Counted from the first letter of the stretch, positions 8,827 to 18,317 are shown. The stretch: 64,000 nt of DNA from Roseiflexus sp. RS-1 (GCF_000016665.1 NC_009523.1:2108001-2172000), one strand, 5' to 3'. Numbers and translations are program-made. The notes: generated by a model not told the origin, from the letters alone.

Positions 8827-9984
8827 TCAAACCGGTGCTGCCACTGCCAGCAGCCGTGCATGGATCCGCTCTGCTGCGTGCGCCCACGTCCAGCGCGCCG
8901 CTGCTTCCTGCGCCGCACGTGCGCCAACCTGTCGCGCTTCGCCAGGGTGTTCATAGACATAGCGCATAAGCGCAATCAGGTGCTCCTCATCCGGGTCTGC
9001 CCAGCGCCATCCCAGATAGTAGGGGCATTTGGCATTGGCGGCGACCAGTCGGCGTACACGCAATGGGTAGCCGACCCCGCTGTGGAAGAATTCGGTCTGG
9101 CCGCTCCAGTCGGTGGCGATCACCGGCAACCCGCACGCCATCGCTTCGAGAATGGGCAATCCCCATCCCTCACCACGAGTCGGCAACACGAAACAGTCGG
9201 CGCTGCGGTAGAGCGATCCCAGGCTATCGTCGCTGATCTGACGGTTGTAGATCACAACGATGGGCGGCGCATCGGCAGGCAGCCGGAGCGCAGCGATCTG
9301 TCGGGCGACATCGACGTCTGCATCGAAATTGTTTACGCGCAACACCAGCAGCACATCATCGCGTCGCGTGAACGCTGCTGCATAGGCGCGCAACAACACC
9401 TCCGGCGCTTTGCGCTCACCCCATTCGAAGATCGACAGGAAGGTGAATCGCCCGGCAATGCGACGCGCCGGTCCATCGGGACGAAAACGCGCCGGATCGT
9501 ACCCCAGCGGCATCACAACAATCGGGCGTGTGACGCCAGCATCGGCAAACACTGTCGCCCCCCAGCGGCCTGGCGTCCAGATTTCGTCCATCGCGTTGCA
9601 TGCGGCGACCCATTCGCGCGGCAGACCATCGACTTCCAGCATGGTGTATCCGATTTTGTACCCTGGATGTTCAGTGAAGAACAGATCGGCCTGATCGTAG
9701 CTGACCTGGATCGCATCATCGCGTGGCGTGCGCGCCGCCGCTGCACGCAGCGCCGGGTGGCGGATCACCCCCGGCATATGCCAGGGTGTCGGGCGATACA
9801 TCAGTTCAACGCCGCGCGAGAGAAGTTCGAGTGCCAGCGCTTCCGATGAGACAGCATACCCGATCGGGAGACCCCAGCGCGATTGCCAGACGACCGGGAG
9901 CGCTGGTGCATGGTCATGCCTGATCGCCGGTGCTGAGCTTGCGACATTCGTGGATTCCATTGCTGGCAACCTGCGCCTATCCAT
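8827..9984 (-). CDS. Glycosyltransferase family 4 protein
   Basis: A 385-residue GT-B fold transferase. The C-terminal Rossmann half contains LSIFEWGERKAPEVLLRAY, then PTRGEGWGLPILEAMACGLP, the E-x7-E sugar-nucleotide motif of GT4. It probably adds a hexose to an envelope glycan or lipid; acceptor and donor are unknown. ATG at 9984 overlaps the end of pyrE by 8 nt. ATG at 9960 (MESTNVASS) is an equally possible start because neither has a strong ribosome site. Confidence 0.85.
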   Translation of the reverse strand: MDRRRLPAMESTNVASSAPAIRHDHAPALPVVWQSRWGLPIGYAVSSEALALELLSRGVELMYRPTPWHMPGVIRHPALRAAAARTPRDDAIQVSYDQADLFFTEHPGYKIGYTMLEVDGLPREWVAACNAMDEIWTPGRWGATVFADAGVTRPIVVMPLGYDPARFRPDGPARRIAGRFTFLSIFEWGERKAPEVLLRAYAAAFTRRDDVLLVLRVNNFDADVDVARQIAALRLPADAPPIVVIYNRQISDDSLGSLYRSADCFVLPTRGEGWGLPILEAMACGLPVIATDWSGQTEFFHSGVGYPLRVRRLVAANAKCPYYLGWRWADPDEEHLIALMRYVYEHPGEARQVGARAAQEAAARWTWAHAAERIHARLLAVAAPV

Positions 9985-10612
9985 CCGACGGCGGCGACCA
10001 GCCCTGGGGGTTGATCGCCCATGCCTCGATCATGGTACGCTCGTCCGCTGTCAGGCGCCCGGTGTGCTGGGCGACTTCGAGCACGTCGGCGAGGGTTGCC
10101 AGCGCTACAAGATCAAGGTCTGTCGCTGCAAAACGCGCCGTCGTCTCACGCCATCCCCAGGTGAAAATACAGACACAGCGCATCACAACGCCGCCTTCGG
10201 CGCGGATCGCTGCGGCTGCCTGGAGCGCGCTCTCGCCGGTGCTGACGGTGTCTTCCAGCAGAACGATCCGCTGACCGCCAACCGCTGCGCCTTCGATCTG
10301 ACGCCCGCGTCCATGCCCTTTTGCAGCGCTGCGGACATACGCCATCGGTATGCCGTTCATCTCTGCAACCCACGCAACCCACGGGATGCCGCCGGTCGCC
10401 GGACCGGACACAACGCTGGCGTCGGTGCAGTGTGCGGCGAAACTGCGGATCACAATGCGGCGCGCTGCCACATCGCCGAGCAGAATACGGTTATCGCAGT
10501 AGATCGGCGAGCGGAGACCGGAAGCGAACGTGAATGGCTGATAAGGGCGAATGAGCACCGCGCCCGCCTCGATCAGCACGCGCGCAATATCGTAAGCAGA
10601 ACTGGCAACCAT
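9977..10612 (-). CDS. pyrE: Orotate phosphoribosyltransferase
   Basis: 211 residues, normal length. The enzyme makes OMP from orotate and PRPP in pyrimidine synthesis. The PRPP loop is IVLLEDTVSTGESALQAA; SGLRSPIYCDNR near the N-terminus is the orotate-site signature of PyrE, and SGPATGGIPWVAWVA matches the second phosphoribosyl loop. It heads a minus-strand run and overlaps the GT4 gene. No other pyr gene is nearby. Confidence 0.85.
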   Translation of the reverse strand: MVASSAYDIARVLIEAGAVLIRPYQPFTFASGLRSPIYCDNRILLGDVAARRIVIRSFAAHCTDASVVSGPATGGIPWVAWVAEMNGIPMAYVRSAAKGHGRGRQIEGAAVGGQRIVLLEDTVSTGESALQAAAAIRAEGGVVMRCVCIFTWGWRETTARFAATDLDLVALATLADVLEVAQHTGRLTADERTMIEAWAINPQGWSPPSDG

Positions 10613-10855
10613 CGCAACATATCTCTATCGCTTATTATCGTATCAGTGCTGGAGTATCATACCACAAGCGTCATCCGGTGCGCTGTGTGCGCCGCCGGGT
10701 GAACATTCCGTAACAGGACAGCATGCTCTGGTTTCACAACTCTTAACTTTGCATATCTTCCGCCACCCGCATCTATCGTGCTATACTACGCAACGTGTGG
10801 CACAGGCGGACGATGTCGTCCTGATACAGTACGCTCAACGAGGAGGACAGGAAGT

Positions 10856-12109
10856 ATGACTATGGAGCAGGAAAGCGCGCTCGCCAGCGCGCAGCGCCAG
10901 TTCGACATTGCAGCCGATCTCTTGCAACTCGAACCCGGTCTCCGCCGCATCCTGCGAGTTCCGCAACGCGAACTGACGGTGACGTTTCCGGTCAAGATGG
11001 ATGATGGTCGGATCGAAACGTTCGTCGGGTACCGTGTCCATCACAACATTACACGCGGTCCGGCAAAGGGGGGCATTCGCTACCATCCGCAGGTCACGAT
11101 CGATGATGTGCGCGCACTGAGCATGTGGATGACATGGAAGTGCGCGACGGTCAATATTCCCTACGGCGGTGCAAAAGGCGCGGTGGTTGTCGATCCGCGC
11201 ACGCTGTCGATGGGTGAACTCGAGCGGCTGACCCGCCGCTATACATCTGAAATCAGCATTCTGATCAGTCCTGATCGTGATATTCCGGCGCCGGACATTG
11301 GCACGAATCCGCAGATCATGGCCTGGATCATGGATACCTACTCGATGCATAGCGGGCACACGGTTCCTGCGGTCGTCACCGGCAAGCCGATCGATATCGG
11401 CGGTTCCTATGGGCGGCGTGAGGCGACTGCGCGCGGGTTGTCGTATGTACTGCGCGAAGCCGCCGAGGCGCTGAGTTTCCCGATCGCTGGCGCGCGGATC
11501 GTCATTCAGGGGTTCGGCAATGTTGGCGCCACCTGTGCGCGTCTGCTGGAGGAAATGGGGGCGACCATCGTTGCCGTGTCGGACAGCAAGGGCGGCATTT
11601 ATCGCCGGAACGGCTTGCCGCTGGCGTCGGTCATTGCCCACAAGCAGCGCACCGGCACAGTCGCCGGTTTCCCGGAAGCCGATCAGGTCACGAATGCGGA
11701 ATTGCTTGAACTGCCGTGCGATATTCTGGTGCCGGCGGCGATTCACTCGCAGATCACGGCGCGTAACGCCGACCGGATCCGTGCGCGGATCATCGGCGAA
11801 GCCGCCAACGGACCAACGACTCCCGATGCCGATGCGATCCTGTATGATCGCGGAGTGTTCGTCATCCCGGATATCCTGGCTGGCGCTGGCGGTGTGACGG
11901 TCAGTTATTTTGAATGGGTGCAGGGATTGCAGGAGTTCTTCTGGACCGAACGCGAAGTCAACGCCCAACTCGAGCGCGTCATGGTGGGCGCGTTCAACCA
12001 TGTGCTGCGTGTCGCGCACGAGCGTCGCGTTCATATGCGAACTGCCGCCTACCTGATCGCCGTTAATCGCGTTGCCGAGGCCACCCGCATCCGCGGCATT
12101 TATCCATGA
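10856..12109 (+). CDS. gdhA: Glutamate dehydrogenase (Glu/Leu/Phe/Val family)
   Basis: 417 residues, the length of hexameric GDH, interconverting glutamate and 2-oxoglutarate with NAD(P). Visible motifs are RGPAKGGIRYHP and PYGGAKGAVVVDP (substrate and catalytic Lys), PAPDIGTNPQIMAWIMDTYS, the dinucleotide loop IQGFGNVGATCARLL, and GEAANGPTTPDAD. ATG at 10856 is preceded by GAGGAGGACAGGAAG. The 243-bp gap to the divergent pyrE should hold both promoters; a TATACT at 10782-10787 is suggestive but lacks a clear -35. Confidence 0.92.
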   Translation: MTMEQESALASAQRQFDIAADLLQLEPGLRRILRVPQRELTVTFPVKMDDGRIETFVGYRVHHNITRGPAKGGIRYHPQVTIDDVRALSMWMTWKCATVNIPYGGAKGAVVVDPRTLSMGELERLTRRYTSEISILISPDRDIPAPDIGTNPQIMAWIMDTYSMHSGHTVPAVVTGKPIDIGGSYGRREATARGLSYVLREAAEALSFPIAGARIVIQGFGNVGATCARLLEEMGATIVAVSDSKGGIYRRNGLPLASVIAHKQRTGTVAGFPEADQVTNAELLELPCDILVPAAIHSQITARNADRIRARIIGEAANGPTTPDADAILYDRGVFVIPDILAGAGGVTVSYFEWVQGLQEFFWTEREVNAQLERVMVGAFNHVLRVAHERRVHMRTAAYLIAVNRVAEATRIRGIYP

Positions 12110-12115
12110 GGCGGC

Positions 12116-12487
12116 ATGGCTGAGCGGCGCAGGCGTCTCGGTGATTGGGGCGAAGCGGTGGCAGTCGCGTACCTGGCGCAGCATGGGTACCAGGTTGTGG
12201 CGCAAAAATGGCGCTGCGCGGCTGGCGAGATCGACATTGTGGCACAACGTGACGGTGTGCTGGCGTTCGTGGAAGTGCGCACGCGTCGGGGTGTCGATCC
12301 GGGAATGGCGGCCGGATCGATCACCGGCGCCAAGCGTGCGCGTTTGATGATGCTTGCCTGCCTGTTTCTTGCAGCCCATGACCTTCCGGCAGATACGCCA
12401 TGGCGCATCGATGTCGTTGCGATTGCCGTCGCATCGCAGGGGCGGGTGGCGATTGACCATATTCTCGCGGCTGTTGAAGAGACATGA
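12116..12487 (+). CDS. YraN/UPF0102 family nuclease-like protein
   Basis: 123 residues, typical length. The fold is a restriction-endonuclease-like domain. The family signature runs [20 protein letters not shown], then [21 protein letters not shown], which carries the catalytic-type E...D...ExK-like residues (here EVR in place of EVK). It begins 6 nt after gdhA and its stop overlaps the next start (ATGA), so the three genes are probably one operon. Biological role in this family is not settled. Confidence 0.85.
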
Positions 12488-13092
12488 ACCGCCGTCACCC
12501 GTTCGATGGCGACGCTACACCGGAAACGATTCGGGAGTATCGTATGGCATTCATTCATCCAACCGCCGACGTATCGCCGCAGGCGGAGATTGGCGAGGGA
12601 ACGCGCGTCTGGCATGGCGCGCAGATTCGTGAACGCGCCAGGCTGGGCAAGGGGTGCATCGTCGGCAAGAATGTCTATATCGATTTCGAGGTGGTCATCG
12701 GCGATCACGTCAAAATTCAGAACAACTCCTCGCTCTACCACGGTCTCACTGTTGAAGATGGAGTTTTTATCGGTCCCCACGTTGTGATCACCAATGATCG
12801 CATCCCGCGCGCCATCAATCCAGACGGGTCGCTCAAAGGCGCCGCAGATTGGGTGGTGGGGCGAACGCTCATCCGGCGTGGCGCCTCGATCGGAGCAGGG
12901 GCGATCATCGTCACCGGGGTGACTGTCGGGGAGTGGGCATTGTGCGGCGCTGGCGCGGTCGTCACGCGCGATGTGCCCGCCCATGCTATCGTCGCTGGCA
13001 ACCCGGCGCGTGTGATAGGATATATAAGCGCGGGCGGCGTTCGCTGCGCCACGCAGGAAGAAGCCATCGAACGCACGGCGCAGGAGCGGTGA
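12484..13092 (+). CDS. Left-handed beta-helix N-acetyltransferase (WbpD-like)
   Basis: 202 residues with hexapeptide repeats (V/I-G-x-x-x-x) from about residue 23 to 180: [67 protein letters not shown], and the terminal [11 protein letters not shown]. This pattern is that of CoA-dependent acetyltransferases acting on UDP-3-amino sugars (WbpD group) in polysaccharide synthesis. The exact sugar is inferred only from family. The ATG overlaps the yraN stop by 4 nt; ATG at 12544 ([10 protein letters not shown]) matches most relatives and could be the real start. Confidence 0.82.
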
Positions 13093-13139
13093 ACGCTGAG
13101 GTTCGCCAGCGGCAGCCGTGCGGGGAAAGGGAGACTCAC

Positions 13140-13556
13140 GTGGAACATAAACGAGTCAGTGATGTGATGCACTACGGCGTCATTTCGTGTCGGGTCGAAA
13201 CGCCGGTCGAGGAAGCCATCGAACTGATGCAGAAGCATCGCATCCACGCGCTGGTCGTGGTCGATGGTCCTGGTTACCTGGCTGGCATCGTGTCGCAGAC
13301 CGACCTGTTGCGCGCGTGGAAGGAGGGGTCATCGTTTGAGAACGTGATGCGCGGTCCGGTCGGCGAAATTATGACCCGGAGCGTGATCACCTGTATGCCG
13401 GAAATGGAACTTGAGCGCGCTATTCAGCTGCTCAACCGCAACCATATCCACCGGCTTGTGGTGGTCGAAGAGCGGAATGACGGGCGCTTCTGGCCCGTCG
13501 GCATTCTGTCGATGACCGACATTGTGCGGGCGCTGGAGACCATGCAGGTTCCGTAG
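13140..13556 (+). CDS. CBS-domain protein
   Basis: About 138 residues forming one Bateman module: CBS1 (VSDVMHYGVISCRVETPVEE through GIVSQTDLLRAWKE) and CBS2 (VGEIMTRSVITCMPEMELER through VGILSMTDIVRAL). Such pairs bind adenine nucleotides and regulate partners. There is no catalytic domain attached. The GTG at 13140 has GGGGAAAGGGAG upstream. A GTG at 13089 overlapping the previous stop is also in frame with AGGAG ahead of it and would add 17 residues. Confidence 0.8.
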   Translation: MEHKRVSDVMHYGVISCRVETPVEEAIELMQKHRIHALVVVDGPGYLAGIVSQTDLLRAWKEGSSFENVMRGPVGEIMTRSVITCMPEMELERAIQLLNRNHIHRLVVVEERNDGRFWPVGILSMTDIVRALETMQVP

Positions 13557-13575
13557 CGACAACCGGGCACGAAAA

Positions 13576-13602
13576 GAGAGACGCTGCACCGCAACGTCTC
13601 TC
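13576..13602. terminator. Terminator hairpin between converging CBS and E2 genes
   Basis: GAGAGACG (13576-13583) pairs with CGTCTCTC (13595-13602); inner TGC/GCA extends the stem. It is the only structure in the 68-bp gap between two convergent genes, so it probably ends both transcripts. U-tract is pyrimidine-rich but not pure T. Confidence 0.5.
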
Positions 13603-13624
13603 CCTCCCTCTATCGATCCCGCCT

Positions 13625-15004
13625 CTAACCGACCAGTAGCGCCAGCGGCTGTTCGAGCAGTCGTTTGACGTCGTTGAGAAACCGGGCAACTTCGGCGCCA
13701 TCGGTGACCCGGTGATCCGCCGAGAGGGTCAGCATCATCAGGTGCTTTGCCACAACTTCGTCGCTGTCGTCCTTGAACGCCGGGGTGCGGCGAATGGCGC
13801 CGACTGCCAGACTCGCCGCCTGTGGCGGGGTGATGATCGAGGTGAATTCGGGAATGCCGTACATTCCCAGATTGCTGACCGTAAATGTGCCCCCCTGGAG
13901 CAGGTCGGGGGTGATCTTCCCCTCGCGCGCCAGCGCAACGATTCGTTTGGTTTCACGCGCGATTGATCCGAGCGACCGATCCTGGCAGTTGGCGACGACC
14001 GGCGCCATCAGTCCGCTCTCCAGCGCCACCGCGATGGCGATGTTCACAGTCGGGTGCAGGATGATCCCATCATCGCTGTAGGAAGCGTTCAGGTTCGGGA
14101 ATGCCAGGAGCGCGACAGCGCATGCCTTGACCACCATATCGTTGACCGAGATCTGATCCTCTCTGGGGCGTCCGGCATTCGCCTGGGCGCGCAGAGCGAG
14201 CGCCGCGCCCATATCAACCTCGATCGAGACGAAAATATGGGGGAACTGCTGCCAGCTCTGGATCATCCGGCGCGAAATCGTTTTGCGCATATTGCTCAAC
14301 GGTACAACGGCGCCCGCTGTGGGTTGCGCCACACTGACCGCTGCGGGAGCGGGCGGGGGTGCGCTGACCGCTGCGGGAGCGGGCGGGGGTGCGCTGACCG
14401 CTGCGGGAGCGGGCGGGGGTGCGCTGACCGCTGCGGGAGCGGGCGGGGGTGCGCTGACCGCTGCGGGAGCGGGCGGGGGCGCACTGACCGGCGTGGGGGC
14501 GGGTGCACCGCCGCGAGCGCTCAGGTACGCCTCAATATCTTCCTTTACGATTCGCCCTGCCGGACCACTGCCGCGCACCTGGCGAAGGTCGATGCCGTAC
14601 TCACGCGCCAGCCGACGCGCCAGCGGGGATGCGCGGATGTCACCAATGTCCGCCGGAGGCTCTGCCAGAGGCGCCGGTGTTTCGGGAAGCGGCGCAGGCG
14701 GAGGCGACACCTCCGCAGGCGGGGGAACTGCTGGCGCAGCGGCGACCGGTACAGGCGCCTGCGAACCATTCCCGCCGTCGAGCCGGGCGATGACCGCATT
14801 GACCGGCGCAGACTGCCCTTCCTGAACGACAATCTCCGTCAGAGTGCCAGACTCGAACGCCTCGATTTCGATCGTCACCTTATCGGTCTCGATTTCGGCA
14901 ATCGGTTCGCCGCGGCGCACCGCGTCACCCGGCTTTTTCAGCCAGCGAACGATCGTGCCCTCCTGCATATCGAAGCCCATCTTGGGCATAGTAATGTCAG
15001 GCAT
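13625..15004 (-). CDS. pdhC: Dihydrolipoamide acetyltransferase, E2 of pyruvate dehydrogenase-type complex
   Basis: 459 residues. The lipoyl domain spans about 1-78 with the lipoylated Lys at 42 in EIETDKVTIEIEA. A Pro/Ala linker, an E3-binding domain (ASPLARRLAREYGIDLRQV...GPAGRIVKEDIEAYL), a second long Pro/Ala linker made of five PPPAPAAVSA repeats, and the catalytic domain follow. The active-site signature SADHRVTDGAEVARFL holds the catalytic His and Asp. ATG at 15004 has GGAG in front; a GTG at 15016 overlapping the E1 beta stop is also in frame. No E3 (lipoamide dehydrogenase) lies in the window. Confidence 0.9.
   Translation of the reverse strand: MPDITMPKMGFDMQEGTIVRWLKKPGDAVRRGEPIAEIETDKVTIEIEAFESGTLTEIVVQEGQSAPVNAVIARLDGGNGSQAPVPVAAAPAVPPPAEVSPPPAPLPETPAPLAEPPADIGDIRASPLARRLAREYGIDLRQVRGSGPAGRIVKEDIEAYLSARGGAPAPTPVSAPPPAPAAVSAPPPAPAAVSAPPPAPAAVSAPPPAPAAVSAPPPAPAAVSVAQPTAGAVVPLSNMRKTISRRMIQSWQQFPHIFVSIEVDMGAALALRAQANAGRPREDQISVNDMVVKACAVALLAFPNLNASYSDDGIILHPTVNIAIAVALESGLMAPVVANCQDRSLGSIARETKRIVALAREGKITPDLLQGGTFTVSNLGMYGIPEFTSIITPPQAASLAVGAIRRTPAFKDDSDEVVAKHLMMLTLSADHRVTDGAEVARFLNDVKRLLEQPLALLVG
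14341..14490 (-). repeat. Five tandem 30-bp repeats in the E2 linker
   Basis: Five units of exactly 30 bp, the first four identical and the fifth differing at two bases. Each encodes PPPAPAAVSA, a flexible swinging-arm linker. Near-perfect identity at synonymous sites points to recent expansion. Confidence 0.95.
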
Positions 15005-15015
15005 ATACTTCTCCA

Positions 15016-15984
15016 CTACGACAGCGTCTTGCGGATCGCATGCACGATCCGATCGACAGTCACCACGGTCTGCAACTCCAGATTCTTCGAGTAAGGCATG
15101 GGCACTTCGCGGAAGTTGACCCGCGCAATTGGCGCGTCGAGATAATCGAAGCCATATTCATACAGGCGCGCCGCAATTTCCGCGCTCGTGCCGAACGATT
15201 GCCAGTCTTCGGTTACGACGACAGCGCGGTTGGTTTTCTTGAAACTTTCGATCGCCACACTCATATCGAGCGGACGCAACGTGCGCAGATCAACGATTTC
15301 GACCTCGATGCCATCGCGGGCAAGAATGTCGGCTGCCTGCTGCGAGAGGTGCACCATGCGCGAATAGGTGACGACGGTCATATCGCGCCCTTCGCGCGCC
15401 AGACGCGCTTTGCCCAGCGGAACCGTATAACTCTCCTCTGGTACCTCACCCTTGACGGTGTACATCAAGGTATGCTCGATGAACACCACCGGATCGGGGT
15501 CCTCGATCGCCGCCTTCAGCATTCCCTTCATATCGTAGGGCGTCGCTGGCGCAACGACCTTGAGACCCGGCATATGGGCAAAGTAGACATCGAACGACTG
15601 CGAGTGGGTGGCGGAAAGTTGCGTCCAGCCGTTAGTCGTGCGCAGCACCATCGGCACCGTCATCTGGCCGCCGAACATGCTGTAGATCTTGGCGGCGTGG
15701 TTGAAGAGCATATCGAACGCCAGCAGTGAAAAATTCACCGACATAATTTCGGCGATCGGGCGCATGCCGACCATTGCTGCGCCAATGGCGATGCCGACAA
15801 TGCCGGATTCGGCGATCGGAGCGTCGCGGATGCGTTCTGGTCCGTACTGTTCGAGGAATCCGGCAGTGACGCCATACGTGCTGCCGTAATGCCCGATATC
15901 CTCACCAATGATAAAGACGCGCTCGTCCTGCATTGCGTCGTGCAATGCCTGGCGCAGCGCTTCGCGGACAGTTATGACCGGCAT
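15016..15984 (-). CDS. pdhB: Pyruvate/2-oxoacid dehydrogenase E1 beta subunit
   Basis: 322 residues, normal length for the separate beta subunit of alpha2beta2 E1. Motifs: VFIIGEDIGHYGSTYGVT near the N-terminus, RIRDAPIAESGIVGIAIGAAMVG (cofactor and subunit interface), and TEDWQSFGTSAEIAARLYE near the C-terminus. ATG at 15984 has GGAG 9 nt upstream. It begins 3 nt after E1 alpha and ends 11 nt before the E2 ATG, so the three are one operon. Confidence 0.92.
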   Translation of the reverse strand: MPVITVREALRQALHDAMQDERVFIIGEDIGHYGSTYGVTAGFLEQYGPERIRDAPIAESGIVGIAIGAAMVGMRPIAEIMSVNFSLLAFDMLFNHAAKIYSMFGGQMTVPMVLRTTNGWTQLSATHSQSFDVYFAHMPGLKVVAPATPYDMKGMLKAAIEDPDPVVFIEHTLMYTVKGEVPEESYTVPLGKARLAREGRDMTVVTYSRMVHLSQQAADILARDGIEVEIVDLRTLRPLDMSVAIESFKKTNRAVVVTEDWQSFGTSAEIAARLYEYGFDYLDAPIARVNFREVPMPYSKNLELQTVVTVDRIVHAIRKTLS

Positions 15985-15987
15985 AGT

Positions 15988-17040
15988 TCATTCTCCATGG
16001 ATGGGTGGGTCGACTGCAATCGGCGCGGCATACACGCCTGCCTGTGTAATCCATTCGTGCCCTGGCTCCGGACTCTCGTCGGCGAAGCGTACCGCCGCTT
16101 CGACCTGATCGTCGATCATCCGGTCAATATCACGGATCTGTTGTTCGGTGGCAATGCCCTCGTTGAGCAGCAGCGTGCGATACCGCACAATCGGATCGTT
16201 CCGCCGGTGGCGTTCGATATCCTCTTTGGTGCGGTACTTTTGCGTATCCTGCGCCGAATGACCGCGAAAGCGGTAGGTCATCGCTTCGAGCAGCACCGGT
16301 CCTTTGCCGGAACGCGCATGCTCAACCGCGCGCAGGGAGGCTTCGCGCATCACCAGCACATCGTTGCCGTCCACCCGTTCCGCCTTCATATCAAAGGCGC
16401 ACGCTTTGCGGTAGATTTCGGTGACCGACGAATGGACTTCCAGCGGCGTCCCCATGGCGTAGAGATTATTCTCGCAGACAAAGACAACCGGCAATTTCCA
16501 GAGTTGCGCAAAATTGAGCGACTCGTAGAACTCGCCGCCATTGGTGGCGCCATCGCCAAAGAAGACCATCACGACCGAGTCTTTACGCTGCATTTTCATT
16601 CCCAGCGCCACACCGGTCGCCAGGGGCAGGTGGCTGCCCACGATCGCATACCCGCCCCAGAAGTTCTTGCTGGCATCGGCAAAGTGCATTGAGCCGCCCA
16701 ACCCTTTCGAGCAACCGGTCACCTTGCCGAACAGTTCCGCCATCAGTGCATTAATGTCGAGTCCGCGCGCAATCGCGTGACCGTGATCACGATAATGGGT
16801 GAAAATATGGTCATCGGGTCGCAGAGCGGCAATCGCGCCGACGGCAGTCGCCTCTTCGCCGATGTACAGGTGGAGGAACCCGCCAATTTTCGCTCTGGTA
16901 TACATCTCCTGGCATTTCTCTTCGAAGCGACGGATGAGCACCATCTGACGGTAATAGTCGATCAGCGTTGCAGCATCAAGCCCGGAGTCGTTCGAGAGGA
17001 TGCCAGCAGAGTTGCGTCCATGTTCATCAACGTGCGCCAT
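15988..17040 (-). CDS. pdhA: Pyruvate/2-oxoacid dehydrogenase E1 alpha subunit
   Basis: 350 residues. The thiamine diphosphate motif runs GDGATNGGEFYESLNFAQLW to CENNLYAMGTP, with the invariant GDG and NN. GGYAIVGSHLPLATGVALG and FRGHSAQDTQKYRTKEDIE (phosphorylation-loop region in eukaryotic homologues) are also present. Acetoin dehydrogenase E1 alpha looks much alike, so the substrate could be acetoin; the lack of acetoin genes nearby favours pyruvate. ATG at 17040 follows GGAAGCACGATTT. The frame is open to 17124, but that extension has no site. The 243-bp upstream gap should hold the operon promoter. Confidence 0.9.
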   Translation of the reverse strand: MAHVDEHGRNSAGILSNDSGLDAATLIDYYRQMVLIRRFEEKCQEMYTRAKIGGFLHLYIGEEATAVGAIAALRPDDHIFTHYRDHGHAIARGLDINALMAELFGKVTGCSKGLGGSMHFADASKNFWGGYAIVGSHLPLATGVALGMKMQRKDSVVMVFFGDGATNGGEFYESLNFAQLWKLPVVFVCENNLYAMGTPLEVHSSVTEIYRKACAFDMKAERVDGNDVLVMREASLRAVEHARSGKGPVLLEAMTYRFRGHSAQDTQKYRTKEDIERHRRNDPIVRYRTLLLNEGIATEQQIRDIDRMIDDQVEAAVRFADESPEPGHEWITQAGVYAAPIAVDPPIHGE

Positions 17041-17283
17041 AAATCGTGCTTCCCTTTCGTTGATGCGCCAGAGGCATGGCGCATATTGCTCCAATCGCCT
17101 GGCGCCCGCGCTGCGGGCGCACACGCTTCCATTGCAATGGCGCTTCCACGCGATTCAGTGCGCTATTGCATAGTCCAAACAGCATCCACACTATGATGAT
17201 AGACTCGGAAGAAGCGACAGCGCGGCGGAGACGCGCTCTCGCTTGCAGCAACCGCCAGGTATGGCGGAACGTTCATGCTGAAA

Positions 17284-18135
17284 CTACTTGCGCCGGTTGA
17301 CGACCGGCGCCGCGTGTTCCATAAACAGCGCCTCACCCTGGATGACCCGCACCAGTTCTGCCAGCGTCAGGCGCGAGAGGGAGCGAGGCGGCGCCTTGGG
17401 CGTGCCACAGAGCAGCATCCGTTTTCCCGGGTGCAGATACCAGTCAGCGTCACGATCAATGATGCGCAGGTCGTGATAGACCGGCGACAGATCGACATTC
17501 GATCGTGATCGGGCGGCGATGCCCATCCATCCCTGTTCATTCCGATACGCATACAGCACTGCGCCGTGGCGATACGCCAGTTTACTCGACCCGCCATCAT
17601 CGCCGTCAAGCGCAATCCCCAGCCCCCACGGCGTCTCGAACTCGACGCGCCGCGCAAACGCCTTTTCGAGGCGGATCTGGCGCTGCTCGTGCTCATACCA
17701 TGCATCCAGATTGGGGAGCATAGCGTATGCCACATGGTGAGGGCGATTAGGGAACAGCAAGTTGTAGCCGGAGACCAGGGCGTTGACGTTGAAAAACCCC
17801 TGCGAACCGCGTGGAGCGGAGGCGTGGTCAATCTGATTGACCTGCTCGACCAGCCGGGCAAGCGCCTCATCGTCGGGAGCGACACTGCGGCGTACCAGTT
17901 CAGCGGCGCACAATCCCTGTGCGTCGGGCCGATGGTGGTCGAACCGTCCACCGCCAGTATCGACATGAATGATGTGGGGGTCTTCATCGGGCGGGCGATT
18001 GTGGAGGGTCTGTCCCGCAGGCACAAATTGAAGCGCCGCGTTGCCTGCGCCGCCAAACCGCACCAGAATCCAGATTGCCGTCAGACAATCGAGATCCGGA
18101 GCGAGATGCCCCACGATGGTGGTCAACTGCTCCAC
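17284..18135 (-). CDS. DHH-like metal-dependent phosphoesterase-type protein
   Basis: 283 residues from GTG at 18135. It starts TTIVGHLAPDLDCLTAIWIL, matching the first DHH-type motif (H-x-x-P-D-x-D), and has HVDTGGGRFDHHRPDAQG, matching the second Asp and DHH motif. Later VEQVNQIDHASAP supplies a further Asp-His. These are the metal ligands of DHH phosphoesterases, and the layout recalls the MYG1 group. The C-terminal half (from about 150) has no recognised DHHA1 motif. Substrate is unknown. The frame is open to a TTG at 18243, so the start is uncertain. Confidence 0.65.
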   Translation of the reverse strand: MEQLTTIVGHLAPDLDCLTAIWILVRFGGAGNAALQFVPAGQTLHNRPPDEDPHIIHVDTGGGRFDHHRPDAQGLCAAELVRRSVAPDDEALARLVEQVNQIDHASAPRGSQGFFNVNALVSGYNLLFPNRPHHVAYAMLPNLDAWYEHEQRQIRLEKAFARRVEFETPWGLGIALDGDDGGSSKLAYRHGAVLYAYRNEQGWMGIAARSRSNVDLSPVYHDLRIIDRDADWYLHPGKRMLLCGTPKAPPRSLSRLTLAELVRVIQGEALFMEHAAPVVNRRK

Positions 18136-18288
18136 GGCGACGAAACTCGCTTTCCAGACCTGGCGGGTGTACGTTCTGCATATGAATGCAGCAAGCGTAT
18201 CAATCCAACTGACAAGTATAGCAAAAAAGCTGCATTCAGGCAACGCCGAACTGACCCGCCTCAGGCGAGCGATTGCGCACCGTTACGC

Positions 18289-18317
18289 TTGCGTTTTGCA
18301 TGTGAACGCCGTATAAT
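18289..18317 (+). promoter_or_regulatory. Sigma-70 promoter of rpsA
   Basis: TTGCGT (18289-18294), 17-bp spacer, perfect TATAAT (18312-18317). The start codon is about 65 nt downstream of the expected transcription start. Confidence 0.7.

Noticed and set aside
10835-12460. 541-codon frame antisense to gdhA and yraN
   Set aside because: The sense strand encodes complete GDH and YraN motifs.
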